33,940 bases of DNA from Thermoplasmata archaeon (GCA_003551675.1 PUNG01000108.1:1-33940), one strand, 5' to 3'. Shown: positions 23,387-33,021, counted from the first letter of the stretch. Program-made: numbers and translations. The notes: generated by a model not told the origin, from the sequence alone.

Positions 23387-24004
23387 ATGGTCAGACAGGA
23401 CATGACAGAAGAAGACTTAGAACAGGAAGACGGAGACTCGGAGAGAGAACTAGATGAGAACGCAGTCCATGGAGTCTTACTCCAAAGAGAGGAAGACCAG
23501 GAGGATATAGAGCAGGTAGTAGAGGCGGTCCTCTTCTCTGCCGGCCGACCATTGACCATTCCCGAGATAGAGGAATCTATAGGGAGGTCACGAGGCGAAG
23601 TCAGAGATGCGGTCAAAAAGGTGAGAAGGATGTACCAAAACAGGAAGACCGCACTCGAGATAAGCAAGATAGGTAGAAAGTACTCCTTACAGTTAAGATC
23701 CGAGTTCAATAAATATGGTATGGAGATGATGGACCAGGAGATGAGCCGACCTTTATTGAAGACAGCGGCTCTCATCGCCTATTACCAACCTATCCGGCAG
23801 AGTGAACTCAAAAAGATGGTCGGGGAAAAGATCTATGATCACGTGGATGAGCTGATACAAAAAGATCTGATACTCTCTGAAAAGGACGGAAGGACCTATT
23901 CGTTGAGGACCAGTCCCAAATTTCAAGAATATTTTGGTTTAGAAGCCAAAGACAGGAACGAGCTAAAGAAACTCATGGCAAAAAAGGCGGGTATAACCGA
24001 CTGA
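23387..24004 (+). CDS. scpB: Segregation and condensation protein B
   Basis: About 205 residues. A very acidic N-terminal tail (about 1-40) precedes two winged-helix domains: EQVVEAVLFSAGRPLTIPEIEESIG and the segment ending MSRPLLKTAALIAYYQPIRQSELKKMVG, both hallmarks of ScpB. The protein partners the kleisin ScpA in the SMC complex for chromosome organisation. I start at the ATG at 23387 (MVRQDM); an in-frame TTG at 23339 and a second ATG at 23402 are the alternatives. TATA-like TTAATATAT (23363-23371) would put the transcript start near 23393, which favours 23402 if strictly leaderless. scpA and smc are not adjacent. Confidence 0.9.
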   Translation: MVRQDMTEEDLEQEDGDSERELDENAVHGVLLQREEDQEDIEQVVEAVLFSAGRPLTIPEIEESIGRSRGEVRDAVKKVRRMYQNRKTALEISKIGRKYSLQLRSEFNKYGMEMMDQEMSRPLLKTAALIAYYQPIRQSELKKMVGEKIYDHVDELIQKDLILSEKDGRTYSLRTSPKFQEYFGLEAKDRNELKKLMAKKAGITD

Positions 24005-24015
24005 GTAGATGGTAT

Positions 24016-24723
24016 TCACCTTTTTAAATATCTGTGCATCTGAGAGAAGACTCCCATCAACCTGTGGTATTCCCATTTTGTGAGGGTTGCACGTCCCAAT
24101 ATCTTTCTGAACATGATCTCGGTTTTTTCCCGTTTGTGCTCAGGATAATCCATACATTCCATGATATTTGAAAAGACCTCCATCAACCTTTCTCTTTCGC
24201 TAGATTCGCTGGTTTTGTCTTCATTTTTTACGGTCTGCTCTCCGAATTCTTTAAACACTTCGTAGAGCACGATACCGACAGCATGTGATAAATTGAGTAT
24301 GGGATAATCTTCAGACGAGGGTATTCTGACCAACCTGTCGCAATTTTTTAATTCTTCATTACTCAGACCTGAATCTTCCCTTCCGAATACCAGTGCTACA
24401 TCTCCCTGGTAATTTTTCAGTGAATCTACCAATCGTTCCGGCGTCTCCACTTTTCTCAAAAATTTTTTTTCTTTTTCTGTGTGGATCCCCGTAGTTCCTA
24501 TCACCATATCAAACTTTTTGAGCAGTTCTTCAAGGTCGTCAACGATCACAGCGTTGCACAATATTTCTTTTGCATGCATAGCTCTAGCCTTTGCCTCATC
24601 ATCAATAGGGGCGGGGTCCACGAGAAGAAGCCTTTCTAAAGAAAAATTACCCATTGATCTTGCAACTGCACCTATATTACCTGGCGTCTGTGGTTCTACT
24701 AGCACGACGGAGAAGTTCGGCAT
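24016..24723 (-). CDS. trmJ: TrmJ-like tRNA (cytidine/uridine-2'-O-)-methyltransferase
   Basis: 235 residues of the SPOUT superfamily with the deep trefoil knot. Motif 1 FSVVLVEPQTPGNIGAVARSM, motif 2 VALVFGREDSGLSNEEL, motif 3 RIPSSEDYPILNLSHAVGIVLYE are all present. This pattern is that of TrmJ, which methylates the ribose of position 32 in tRNA with S-adenosylmethionine. The C-terminal helices (about 175-235) fit the TrmJ dimer extension. Converges on scpB with an 11-base gap. TATA-like CTATAAATAG lies about 25-30 bases before the ATG on the minus strand. Confidence 0.92.
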   Translation of the reverse strand: MPNFSVVLVEPQTPGNIGAVARSMGNFSLERLLLVDPAPIDDEAKARAMHAKEILCNAVIVDDLEELLKKFDMVIGTTGIHTEKEKKFLRKVETPERLVDSLKNYQGDVALVFGREDSGLSNEELKNCDRLVRIPSSEDYPILNLSHAVGIVLYEVFKEFGEQTVKNEDKTSESSERERLMEVFSNIMECMDYPEHKREKTEIMFRKILGRATLTKWEYHRLMGVFSQMHRYLKR

Positions 24724-24823
24724 ATATATCCATGAACACTTTCACTATTTATAGTTAAAGTTTTCAAACATATTTTTCAACGATTAAATCTATATCTGAG
24801 GAACATGTTAGGGCAGTCGGTGT

Positions 24824-26638
24824 ATGGTAATGACAGGTGCTTGGAAAAAAATATTGAAAGTTGATCTTTCTAAAAAAACGACGAAAGTTGAAGAGTTGGA
24901 TGAAAAAATTTTAAGAAAATACTTAGGAGGAAACGGCCTAGGGATAAAACTGCTTTACGAAGAAACAGACGGTAAAGTGGAACCTTATTCCGAGGAGAAT
25001 CCTTTGATCTTCGTACCAGGAGCGTTGAACGGCAGTCAGGTCCCGATGACAGAAAAGTGTGGGTTCTACTCGACTTCCCCATTAACAGGTATCATGGCCG
25101 AGGGCATATTCGGAGGTTCTATAGGTAACGAGGTAAAAAAGTGTGGATTCGATGCTGTAGTCATCAAAGGCAGGTGTGAAGAATTGAGCTACCTGTTGGT
25201 AGAAGAGGACGGCATCAAGATAGAAGAAGCACCTGAACTCGAAGGCATGGGTACCAAAAAAACAGAAGATATCCTAAAGAAAAGACATGATGGAAGCGCG
25301 GCGGTGATAGGTCCCGCCGGTGAGAATTTAGTCAAGTTTTCGATAATAACCGGCGATGACAGAGAAGTCGGCAGGACCGGGCTGGGTGCTGTGATGGGGT
25401 GGAAAAAACTTAAAGGAATAGTGGCTAAAGGCTGGAAGGAAGTTGAAGCGGCGGACCCCGAAGAGCTAAAAAAATTGAAAAGCGAAGCCTTCTCGGAATT
25501 CACACAAGAAGGTGGTGCAGGAAAAGAGAGTTACGATGCCTACAGTTCTCACGGTACCGTAAAGTTTGCAGGTATGGCTTCTGAACTGGGTATATTCCCT
25601 ACGAGATACTGGGAAACTGGTTCCTTCGAAGAAGCAGAAAAATTGAGCAGCTATCAGTGGGAAGACCACATAAGTGAGAGCAATGGATGCCATAGATGCC
25701 CATGCAGGTGCGGTCAGGTTTATGAAGATATAGTGGATGTAGAATACGAGACAGCCTTTTCTCTTGGGTCCAACCTTGAGATAGGGAGCATAAGGGAAGT
25801 GGCAATGGCCAATTATCTTTGTGACGACCTGGGTTTAGATACGATGAGTATGGGTAACAGCCTTGGCTTCATGATGAAACTTTTCCAAGACGGATTTATA
25901 GAAGAAGAGATCCTCTTTGGAGACGGGAAAAAAGTCAGAGAGCTCATAAGAAAAACAGCCTTTAGAGAAGAAAATGGAGACGTGATCGCCGAAGGCGTCA
26001 AAAAGATCGGTGATATATACGACAAGGAAGAACTAGCGGTCCACGTCAACGGACTCAGTCCTCCTGCTTATGATCCCCGGGCTTTGAAAGGTATGGGTCT
26101 CGGTTTTTACACTTCTACCAGAGGTGCCTGCCATCTACGTTCGGACTGCGATGGTATCCAGCTCGGAGGAGGAAGATCCACAAACGAAAAAGGCGAGTGG
26201 GTAGACATGGAGAAAGACAGAAATGCGGTTGAAGACAAAAGATACGTGGCATGGAGGGAGAATTACATAACTATGCACGACACCCTGGGTTCGTGTAAAT
26301 TGACAGGAAGGAGTGTTTACTCACCGGAATTCATGAGTGAGATCGTTAACGCATTTTTGGGCTTAGACCTTACCGGTGAAGAGATATATAGGACAGGCGA
26401 AAGGATTTACAACTTAGAACGCTTGTTCAACTTGAAGCAGAAACCGGAGATAAAAGATACTTTGCACGTCCCTAAACAGTTCTCGACTCCAACGCCGGTA
26501 GAACATCTCGACGGTGAAAAATTGGATGAGAAGCAGATAAGGAAGATGTTAAAAGAGTATTACGACGAAAGAGGATGGGATGAGAAAGGTGTGCCCACAG
26601 AGAAAAAATTAAAAGAGTTGGAGATAGAAAAGGAGTGA
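24824..26638 (+). CDS. aor: Aldehyde:ferredoxin oxidoreductase family tungsten enzyme
   Basis: 604 residues of the AOR family, which oxidises aldehydes to acids with a tungsten-bis-pterin and one [4Fe-4S] cluster, reducing ferredoxin. Cluster Cys289, Cys292 and Cys296 (in CHRCPCRCG, with an extra Cys294) and the distant Cys491 (HDTLGSCKLTG) are present. The N-terminal domain (KYLGGNGLGIKLLYEE, and EKCGFYSTSPLTGIMAEG) and the pterin-binding DLGLDTMSMGN and YDPRALKGMGLGFYTSTRGACHLR segments are intact. Subclass (AOR, GAPOR, FOR or WOR) cannot be fixed by eye. The gene stands alone; no ferredoxin or pterin gene is adjacent. Two ATGs at 24824 and 24830 could both serve. Confidence 0.92.
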   Translation: MVMTGAWKKILKVDLSKKTTKVEELDEKILRKYLGGNGLGIKLLYEETDGKVEPYSEENPLIFVPGALNGSQVPMTEKCGFYSTSPLTGIMAEGIFGGSIGNEVKKCGFDAVVIKGRCEELSYLLVEEDGIKIEEAPELEGMGTKKTEDILKKRHDGSAAVIGPAGENLVKFSIITGDDREVGRTGLGAVMGWKKLKGIVAKGWKEVEAADPEELKKLKSEAFSEFTQEGGAGKESYDAYSSHGTVKFAGMASELGIFPTRYWETGSFEEAEKLSSYQWEDHISESNGCHRCPCRCGQVYEDIVDVEYETAFSLGSNLEIGSIREVAMANYLCDDLGLDTMSMGNSLGFMMKLFQDGFIEEEILFGDGKKVRELIRKTAFREENGDVIAEGVKKIGDIYDKEELAVHVNGLSPPAYDPRALKGMGLGFYTSTRGACHLRSDCDGIQLGGGRSTNEKGEWVDMEKDRNAVEDKRYVAWRENYITMHDTLGSCKLTGRSVYSPEFMSEIVNAFLGLDLTGEEIYRTGERIYNLERLFNLKQKPEIKDTLHVPKQFSTPTPVEHLDGEKLDEKQIRKMLKEYYDERGWDEKGVPTEKKLKELEIEKE

Positions 26639-26670
26639 CAGAACTTTTCCTTTTCTTTTACTCCTATATT

Positions 26671-27693
26671 TCAACCGTATATGGATAACAAGTCAACCAA
26701 AAGGGCGTAACCTGTTTCTTCTTTTCCTGCACCAGGACCGATGATAGTCACTTCGCCGAGGTGGTCAGTAGTGTATGTGATCGCATTGGTAGGCCCCATC
26801 ACTCCTGCTAAAGGATGATCTGATGGTATTTTTTCTGGGCTCACTTTTCCTTCTACCCTGCTATCTTTTTTCTCGGCTTGAGCTATCAACTTCCATCTAT
26901 AACCCTCTTCTTTAGCTTCTTCTATATCATCCAAAGTCAATCTAGTTATGCCTTGCCGTTGGATATCTTCTAATTCGAGATCCGCGTTCATCAAGGTATT
27001 CGCTAGTATGAGTGTTTTTCCCTGAGCATCTATCCCTTCGACGTCTCCTGTAGGGTCGGCTTCCGCATAACCTAGGTCCTGGGCTTTTTGAAGAGCTTCT
27101 TCGTATCCCATACCTTCTTCCATCTTGGTCAGTATATAATTGGTAGTACCGTTTACGATGCCTTTTACCTTCTTGATTTCGCAACCCGCCAAAGTCATCA
27201 ATGCCAAGTTGATGGCTGGAGTGCCGCTTAAAACGGTACCTTCGAATTTATAATAGGCGTCGTTTTCTTCCGCTGTCTTTTGAAGCGCCTTTATCTTTTG
27301 GGCAACTGGGCCTTTGTTTGTACTGACTACGTTCTTTCCCTTTTTCAACGCCGCTTTTACATGATCTAGAGCCGGTCCACCGGTTTCCATATCTGTGAAT
27401 GTAACTTCGATGATGGTATCTGCATTTGTTTCTTCGATGGTCTTCATGGGTTCCCAGCCCGTATCGCATCCTGGATATTTAGACAATGAAACTCCTTCAT
27501 CAACCATATCCATGATCTTTTCCATGTCCAGTCCATCAGGGCAGTACACCGAACCCAATTTCATATCCGAGATAGCAACGACTTCGAAGTCGAAATCGTA
27601 CCTTTTTTGAAGGTCTTCTTTTTTCTTTATGAGTATCTCCGCAAGACCTTGCCCTACTACGCCGAATCCAATAAATGCTAATTTTTGACTCAT
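26671..27693 (-). CDS. hom: Homoserine dehydrogenase
   Basis: 340 residues, reducing aspartate-semialdehyde to homoserine for threonine and methionine synthesis. Rossmann motif GFGVVGQG near residue 8; VVSTNKGPVA; EGTVLSGTPAINL; GIVNGTTNYILTKME; and AEADPTGDVEGIDAQGKTLIL, the family catalytic segment with Asp and Lys. There is no N-terminal aspartate kinase and no C-terminal ACT domain. I start at MSQKLAFIGFG (27693) because an upstream in-frame ATG at 27726 would add 11 non-conserved residues, and a TATA-like TTAAGTA (27717-27724) sits about 27 bases before 27693, inside that extension. Confidence 0.93.
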   Translation of the reverse strand: MSQKLAFIGFGVVGQGLAEILIKKKEDLQKRYDFDFEVVAISDMKLGSVYCPDGLDMEKIMDMVDEGVSLSKYPGCDTGWEPMKTIEETNADTIIEVTFTDMETGGPALDHVKAALKKGKNVVSTNKGPVAQKIKALQKTAEENDAYYKFEGTVLSGTPAINLALMTLAGCEIKKVKGIVNGTTNYILTKMEEGMGYEEALQKAQDLGYAEADPTGDVEGIDAQGKTLILANTLMNADLELEDIQRQGITRLTLDDIEEAKEEGYRWKLIAQAEKKDSRVEGKVSPEKIPSDHPLAGVMGPTNAITYTTDHLGEVTIIGPGAGKEETGYALLVDLLSIYG

Positions 27694-27840
27694 GTTTGAG
27701 CTCAATCGGAGATATGTACTTAACATTTTCGAATCCTAACGCTTGAAATACCGAAGATTTTATATCACATCTCGCTGAATATGGGAGCGACCGTATGGAT
27801 CAAAAAAATGAAGAACTAGATAAGTAAATGGAGGCATATA

Positions 27841-29277
27841 TTGCGTTTAGGAAGCGGTGGTAAGAAAATTTTAAAAGAGGTAGAAGAAAGACGATCAAAG
27901 GCTCGACAATACAGTACGGAAGGAAGAGATAAAAAAGCGAGTCGAGAGTACGTTAAGTTACTTAACTACGTTATCAGTAACGAAGATCAACTAGATGATC
28001 CTTCACGTGTCTCCCATATATTTACCACCGTAGGTGAAGACTTATTCGAGCTAGGTAAAGAAAAAAAAGCGATAAAATGTTTTGAGAAAGCTATCAACAG
28101 GGATCCTAATAATGTGACTCCCGTGCTAAAGAAAGGGTTGGTATATTTAGCCATGGATGGGATGGAGGAGTATGCCATAGAATGTTTTGAGAAAGTCCTA
28201 AGAATGGATCCTACAAATAAAAAAGCCCTGTCGAATAGAGCAAAAATTTTTAGGATGTTCGGTTGGAAACCCAAGGCGATGGAAGCCTTTAGGGACATGA
28301 TAGATAAGGACTTATCTAACATCTCATATGTTCATAAATTAGTAAAACAAGATCCAGACGACCCTATACTTTGGAAGATAGAGGGAGAATATTTTGAAAG
28401 AGTGAATAAAACTGAAAAAGCGGTCAAGGCTTATGAAAAAGTTTTGGCTTTAGATCCAAAGGATGAGGAGGCCTTCGAAAAATTCATGGAACTTTTACAG
28501 GACGATACCTCTCGCCTGATCACACATGCTGAAAAATTGGAGAAAAGTGGAAAAGAAGAGGTAGCTAACAAGATGTACAGAAGAGGCTTTCAAAAAAGTC
28601 CTGATGATCTTGGTCTCATCGACAAAATTTTACAGCAAAATCCTGATGAGCTCGCATTGTTGAGAAAAAAAGCGCAACTGCTTAAAGAAAGAGGGGATAT
28701 CGAGCAGGCTAAAGCGGTCTATAAAGCGTTGTACGAAAAAAATGATGATGAAATGGGCTATTACGAAAAAGTTCTAGAATTAGATCCAGACGATGTTGAA
28801 ATTCTTTACGAAAAAGGAGAGTATCATTATCAAAGAGAGGAATTTGAAAAGGCTCTAGAAACCTACGATAGGTTGATAGAATTGGACGAAAGCAATGTGG
28901 ATCTGTGGCACAACAAAGGAGCCTGTTTCTACCACCTTGGTGAGCACGAAAAGGCGATAAATGCCTTCGATAAATCCCTCGAGGAAGACCCTGATGATAT
29001 CGGAGTTAGGATGAGTAAAGGACTTGTTTTGTATGAAACTGAAGACTATGAAAAGTCGGAGGAGTCTTTCAATGAAGTAGTAAAAAGGGACCAAAAAGAG
29101 GCAAAGGCTTGGTACTTTAAAAGTAAGATCGGTGCCCAAGAGGAAGAAAAAAAGAAGGCCCTCAACTTCCTAAAGAGAGCGATCGACTTGGACGGTGATT
29201 TCAAAGAGCAGGCCAAAGAGGATGAAGCTTTCCAGGATATAAATGATTCAGAAGAGTTCCTAGAATTGGTTTCTTAG
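27841..29277 (+). CDS. Tetratricopeptide-repeat protein
   Basis: 478 residues, almost wholly TPR helices. Ten or so repeat units can be traced from about residue 55 to 460, with the usual A-x-x-x-Y/F...A-I/L-x-x-P pattern, e.g. AIKCFEKAINRDPNN, AIECFEKVLRMDPTN, AVKAYEKVLALDPKD, AINAFDKSLEEDPDD and ALNFLKRAIDLDGD. Several middle units are shortened and lose the consensus. TPR proteins act as protein-interaction scaffolds; no enzymatic domain, signal peptide or membrane segment is seen. The start is a TTG at 27841, six bases after GGAGG; no ATG exists in frame. The leader holds a 10-codon ORF (27795-27827). Confidence 0.88.
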   Translation: MRLGSGGKKILKEVEERRSKARQYSTEGRDKKASREYVKLLNYVISNEDQLDDPSRVSHIFTTVGEDLFELGKEKKAIKCFEKAINRDPNNVTPVLKKGLVYLAMDGMEEYAIECFEKVLRMDPTNKKALSNRAKIFRMFGWKPKAMEAFRDMIDKDLSNISYVHKLVKQDPDDPILWKIEGEYFERVNKTEKAVKAYEKVLALDPKDEEAFEKFMELLQDDTSRLITHAEKLEKSGKEEVANKMYRRGFQKSPDDLGLIDKILQQNPDELALLRKKAQLLKERGDIEQAKAVYKALYEKNDDEMGYYEKVLELDPDDVEILYEKGEYHYQREEFEKALETYDRLIELDESNVDLWHNKGACFYHLGEHEKAINAFDKSLEEDPDDIGVRMSKGLVLYETEDYEKSEESFNEVVKRDQKEAKAWYFKSKIGAQEEEKKKALNFLKRAIDLDGDFKEQAKEDEAFQDINDSEEFLELVS

Positions 29278-29283
29278 CTATCG

Positions 29284-29736
29284 TTACGATGAATATTTTT
29301 CCAACTCGGTAAAGACTTCTTGAATAAAATTTTCACCTCTCTCGGTAACACACCTGTAGCGTATGCCGCTTGTGGTTTCTGAATGAGTGGAATCGTCTTT
29401 TACAAACTCTATGTCTACCTGCACTATACACATGGCTTTATTGCATATCATGGGTTCCCTCACCACTTTTCCTTTGCCTTTTATGGATACGTTGATGTCC
29501 CCTTTTTCACACATACATATCATCACATCTCTGTTATCTTTTATGTTAGACGTACCTTTGTGCTGGAGAGCCATGGCCATCAAGATGGTTTTGGAGTCTT
29601 TTGCATATATCAGGTGTATGGGTGTTGTATTCGGTGTGCCGTCTTCAGAAACGGTGGCCACCACTACGGTAGGGATTTTCGATCTGAGCATTTTAAGAAC
29701 TTCGTCCGGTAAGGAGTTACCAAGTATCTTCGACAT
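29284..29736 (-). CDS. PNPOx-like flavin-binding protein
   Basis: 150 residues with the split-barrel fold of pyridoxamine 5'-phosphate oxidase-like flavoproteins. Family traits: VVVATVSEDGTPNTTPIHLIYA (first strands), KTILMAMALQHKGTSNIKDNRDV (the loop that binds FMN phosphate) and DINVSIKGKGKVV. Likely binds FMN or F420 as a dimer; substrate unknown. It lies 31 bases after the THEP1 gene on the same strand and has a TATA-like ATTTATATC (about 29757-29766) some 25 bases before the ATG, so it may have its own promoter. Convergent with the TPR gene. Confidence 0.82.
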   Translation of the reverse strand: MSKILGNSLPDEVLKMLRSKIPTVVVATVSEDGTPNTTPIHLIYAKDSKTILMAMALQHKGTSNIKDNRDVMICMCEKGDINVSIKGKGKVVREPMICNKAMCIVQVDIEFVKDDSTHSETTSGIRYRCVTERGENFIQEVFTELEKYSS

Positions 29737-29767
29737 GGTATAGTCAAATCCGGGAGGAGATATAAAT

Positions 29768-30268
29768 TTACCTTATATCGGTTAATATCTCCGCTTTTAC
29801 TTCCTCGAAGTTATCATCTAGTGTATACAATGTTCCCATAGAACCATATTCATCTGTAAGATCTCTGTGAAGTACCGCTAGTACAGGTATGTTCGCTTGA
29901 AGAAGATAGTCTACCGCCTTTTTGAACTCTTCACTGAACATCTCCATCTTGCCTATCTCGTCGATCACCATTAGATCCGTATCATGGGGTAGATCTTTTA
30001 AACAGGCCTTGGTGAATCGTTCCAGATCTTCTAAGTTGACACGGTATTTTCCCACTAGCGGTCCCTCAGAGATATCGACATGGGCTAGCACACCTTCTTC
30101 TCCAGTAACTAAGTCTTTCAGTGCGAAACCTACACGCTCCCCCTCTTTACGTATCTCAGGAGTACTCAACCCAACAACTTTTTTATCGCTTTCAGCTATC
30201 AGTTCTCTAACCAGCGTGCTTTTTCCCGAGCGTGGTTTTCCGGTTATGAATATGTTATGACTATGCAT
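29768..30268 (-). CDS. THEP1-type nucleoside-triphosphatase
   Basis: 166 residues of the P-loop KAP-independent NTPase family typified by Aquifex aeolicus THEP1 and human cancer-related NTPase. Walker A GKPRSGKST near the N-terminus, GLSTPEIRKEGERVGFALKDL (the family hallmark TxEvRExGxRxGF), Walker B LMVIDEIGKMEMFS, and VLAVLHRD. It hydrolyses several NTPs in vitro; its cellular role is unsettled. I start at 30268 (MHSHNIFITGKP) because AAAAATATAGTC on the minus strand (TATA centre about 30293) sits 25 bases upstream, giving a leaderless message; an upstream ATG at 30286 (adding MVKCSI) is less likely. Confidence 0.9.
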   Translation of the reverse strand: MHSHNIFITGKPRSGKSTLVRELIAESDKKVVGLSTPEIRKEGERVGFALKDLVTGEEGVLAHVDISEGPLVGKYRVNLEDLERFTKACLKDLPHDTDLMVIDEIGKMEMFSEEFKKAVDYLLQANIPVLAVLHRDLTDEYGSMGTLYTLDDNFEEVKAEILTDIR

Positions 30269-30290
30269 GATACTACACTTGACCATAGAC

Positions 30291-30300
30291 TATATTTTTT
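30291..30300 (-). promoter_or_regulatory. TATA-like box deciding the THEP1 NTPase start
   Basis: On the minus strand AAAAAATATA sits about 25 bases before the ATG at 30268 and only about 7 bases before the alternative ATG at 30286, which supports the downstream start and a leaderless transcript. Confidence 0.45.
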
Positions 30301-30343
30301 TAGGATACTAGGAGCGTATGATACCGATATATTGAGTAGTGTG

Positions 30344-32833
30344 TCAATGTGTCTTTTTGTCGGAGAGTTGAACTTTTTTCAGTCTTAAAGCGTTTGTGAC
30401 TACAGTAACCGATGAAAATGCCATGGCTCCAGCAGCTATAGCGGGATGTAGAAAACCCAATGCTGCCGCCGGTATCGCTGCAGAGTTATAACCGAAGGCC
30501 CAGAACAAATTCTGTTTTATGTTTTTCATGGTGGCTTTGGACAGCTTTAGGGCTTGAACGATAGTTTCAAGTTCCCCTCTGACCAAGGTGACATCTCCCG
30601 ACTCTATGGCTATATCTGTTCCAGTTCCTATAGCGAAGCCTATATCCGCCTGGGTCAGTGCAGGAGCGTCGTTGATACCATCTCCTACCATGGCAACCTT
30701 GTTCCTTCCTCCTCTTTTCTGTAGCTCTTTTATCCTCTCAGCTTTCCTGTCGGGGAGCACGTCCGCTTCTACCTCTTCTATCCCCACTTGAGAGGCTATA
30801 GCTTCTCCTACTCTCTGATTGTCACCGGTCAAGATGGTGGTCTTTATACCGAAGCTTTTGATCTGCTCTACGACTTTTTTTGCTCCATCTTTGAGCTCAT
30901 CTGCAACGGCGATGACTCCTTTGACTTCACCATCTACAGCGACGAAGAAAGCGGTCTTTCCCTGATCTTGCAGTTTCCTTCTTTGTACTGAAGCTTTTTC
31001 ATGTATCGTATCTATACTCGATTCTTGTTCTATCAGTTTTCTAGTGCCTACCATCACTTCTTCACCGTTGACTTTCCCTTTCACTCCCTTTCCTCTCACG
31101 TTCTCAAAATCTTCTACCGTGGTTATTTCGATATCCTGTTTTATAGCACCTCTAACGACCGCCTGAGCTATGGGATGCTCCGATGCGTTTTCCACTGAAG
31201 CTGCCTTTTTCAGGAGTTCTTTATCGGACGGATAAGCAAAAGTCCGAACATCCGTTAATTCGGGTTTGCCCTTGGTTAAAGTTCCGGTCTTATCGAACAC
31301 TATTATATCTAGATCCTGTATATACTCCAAAGCGGAACCTTCCCTGAATAGTATGCCGTTCTCCGCACCCTTCCCGGTCCCTACCATCACTGAAGTGGGA
31401 GTAGCTAAACCCAGAGCACAGGGACAGGATATGACTAGTACAGCGATCCCTGCAAACAGCACGAGACCCACTGTACCTAATTCCGGATTGACCCAAGGTA
31501 GTAAGCTTTCGGCCCAGTAAAGAACATCTCTTAATTGATCGGTAAAAAGTAGCCAAGTCACCATGGTAATAAATGAGATCAAAATGACCGCAGGCACGAA
31601 CTTGGATGTGACTTTATCTGCAAGAGCTTGAACAGGCAATCTTGTGGTTTGAGCGTCCTCCACCATCTCGACTACCTGAGAGAGGAAGGTATCTTTTCCG
31701 ACTTTTTTTGCTTCTACCTTCAGCACACCGTCCTGGTTTATGGTCGAGCCTATGACTTCATCACCTTTTTCTTTTTCGACGGGTACAGACTCACCCGTGG
31801 CCATGGACTCATCAACCGCTGAGCTCCCTTCTTTGACCACACCGTCGGTCGGTATCTTTTCACCAGGCTTTACAACCATGATCTGACCGACTTCCACTTC
31901 TTCTAAAGGTATTTCTTTTTCTTTACCGTTGATCACAACTCGCGCGGTGTCCGCTTCAAGTTCCAATAATTTCTGGATCGCCTGGGAAGCTCTTCCTTTT
32001 GCTTTATCTTCTAGGTACTGTCCGATAAGATGGAATGACAGTATCATCGCGGACACCATGAAAAAAGCAGGTATATCTATGAAGAACGCTAATACCCCTG
32101 TTGTCCATGCGGAGAGAACTCCGATAGTTATCAGCGTTTCCATGTTTATGTTTCCACCTTTCAAGGCGGAAAAAGTTTTGGAATGTACTGTAGGCCAGCC
32201 TATCAGAATAGCAACAGGAGTAGCTATGATAGCGGATATCAACATGGATATCTGGCCGGGCAATTCATAAAACTGTAATAAGAGGAATTCATAGGCCAAA
32301 AGCAAACCGGTACCTATCCAAGCATAAGTCATCAATCTTTTGGTCTTCTTCAACTTTCTTTCGGCTTTCGTCTCAGTTTCCTCTTCGTGAGCTATTCCAT
32401 AGCCTGCTTTTTCTACCGCTTTTTCCAGATCGGATATAGATACTAGATTCGAATAATAACTTACTTTAGCTTTTTCCGTGGCTATATTCACCTGAACATC
32501 CGTAACACCTTTTAGGTCTGAAAGAGCTTTCTTTACGTTCTCTGCACAAGATGCACAAGTCATCCCAGTTATTTCTAGAGTTCTATTTTCGGTACCTTTT
32601 TCGGTTTTGTTCCCAACTCTATAACCGGTCTTCTCCACAGTCTCTGCGATCTTATTCATATCTATTTCGTCTGGGTCGAATTCCACATCGGCTCTTTCAG
32701 TCATGAGGTTTACGTTAGCTTTCTCAATACCTTTCTGTTTATTCAACGCTCCTTCTATGGTTTGAGCGCAGGAAGCGCAGGTCATCCCTTCGATGGGGAC
32801 TTTTTCTTTTTGTTTTTTGTTATCTTTATCCAT
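30344..32833 (-). CDS. copA: Copper-exporting P1B-type ATPase
   Basis: 829 residues. Two N-terminal heavy-metal-associated domains each carry GMTCASC (16-22 and 90-96). The membrane and catalytic core has TGES, the intramembrane [11 protein letters not shown], the phosphorylation site [10 protein letters not shown], the SEHP nucleotide-site motif and [13 protein letters not shown] in helix 7 (FGYNSAA) and MxxSS in helix 8 (MAFSSVTVV) mark the Cu(I) subgroup P1B-1. It exports Cu(I) from the cytosol. I start at the ATG at 32833 since the longer open frame upstream overlaps the YHS gene and is not family-like. It follows the YHS miniprotein gene by 40 bases, probably as one transcript under the adjacent operator. 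Confidence 0.93.
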   Translation of the reverse strand: MDKDNKKQKEKVPIEGMTCASCAQTIEGALNKQKGIEKANVNLMTERADVEFDPDEIDMNKIAETVEKTGYRVGNKTEKGTENRTLEITGMTCASCAENVKKALSDLKGVTDVQVNIATEKAKVSYYSNLVSISDLEKAVEKAGYGIAHEEETETKAERKLKKTKRLMTYAWIGTGLLLAYEFLLLQFYELPGQISMLISAIIATPVAILIGWPTVHSKTFSALKGGNINMETLITIGVLSAWTTGVLAFFIDIPAFFMVSAMILSFHLIGQYLEDKAKGRASQAIQKLLELEADTARVVINGKEKEIPLEEVEVGQIMVVKPGEKIPTDGVVKEGSSAVDESMATGESVPVEKEKGDEVIGSTINQDGVLKVEAKKVGKDTFLSQVVEMVEDAQTTRLPVQALADKVTSKFVPAVILISFITMVTWLLFTDQLRDVLYWAESLLPWVNPELGTVGLVLFAGIAVLVISCPCALGLATPTSVMVGTGKGAENGILFREGSALEYIQDLDIIVFDKTGTLTKGKPELTDVRTFAYPSDKELLKKAASVENASEHPIAQAVVRGAIKQDIEITTVEDFENVRGKGVKGKVNGEEVMVGTRKLIEQESSIDTIHEKASVQRRKLQDQGKTAFFVAVDGEVKGVIAVADELKDGAKKVVEQIKSFGIKTTILTGDNQRVGEAIASQVGIEEVEADVLPDRKAERIKELQKRGGRNKVAMVGDGINDAPALTQADIGFAIGTGTDIAIESGDVTLVRGELETIVQALKLSKATMKNIKQNLFWAFGYNSAAIPAAALGFLHPAIAAGAMAFSSVTVVTNALRLKKVQLSDKKTH

Positions 32834-32873
32834 GGTGATCTCTTTCCCGGGAATAAGGGGATCTTTTATTCTA

Positions 32874-33014
32874 TCAAAGGTACTTCTCTGGATCCTCTTC
32901 GAAGATAGTCTTACAGCCAGGGGCGCAGAAGTAATAGATCTTGCCTTTATATACTGTTTTGAACTCCGCCTCATCCTCGTCTACTTCCATATCGCAAACA
33001 GGGTCTTTTGCCAT
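32874..33014 (-). CDS. YHS/TRASH-like metal-binding miniprotein (CopM-like)
   Basis: 46 residues, [17 protein letters not shown] onward, with the YHS pattern: DPVCDMEV (Cys7), YKGKIYYFC (Cys30) and [16 protein letters not shown] (Cys34). The three cysteines C-x22-C-x3-C are the ligands of the YHS/TRASH treble-clef fold. Proteins of this size between a TRASH regulator and copA act as copper chaperones in other archaea (CopM of Sulfolobus). An adjacent ATG at 33017 would add one Met. It is 40 bases upstream of copA on the same strand. Missed by longest-frame searches because copA's open frame extends across it in another frame. Confidence 0.9.
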   Translation of the reverse strand: MAKDPVCDMEVDEDEAEFKTVYKGKIYYFCAPGCKTIFEEDPEKYL

Positions 33015-33021
33015 CATAACA

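Noticed and set aside
27781-27827. Two tiny ORFs (12 and 10 codons) between hom and the TPR gene as protein genes.
   Set aside because: Too short and without family similarity; kept only as a leader feature.
32834-32974. N-terminal extension of CopA (47 extra residues).
   Set aside because: It overlaps the YHS gene in another frame and is not seen in CopA proteins; the ATG at 32833 gives a normal N-terminus just before the first metal-binding domain.
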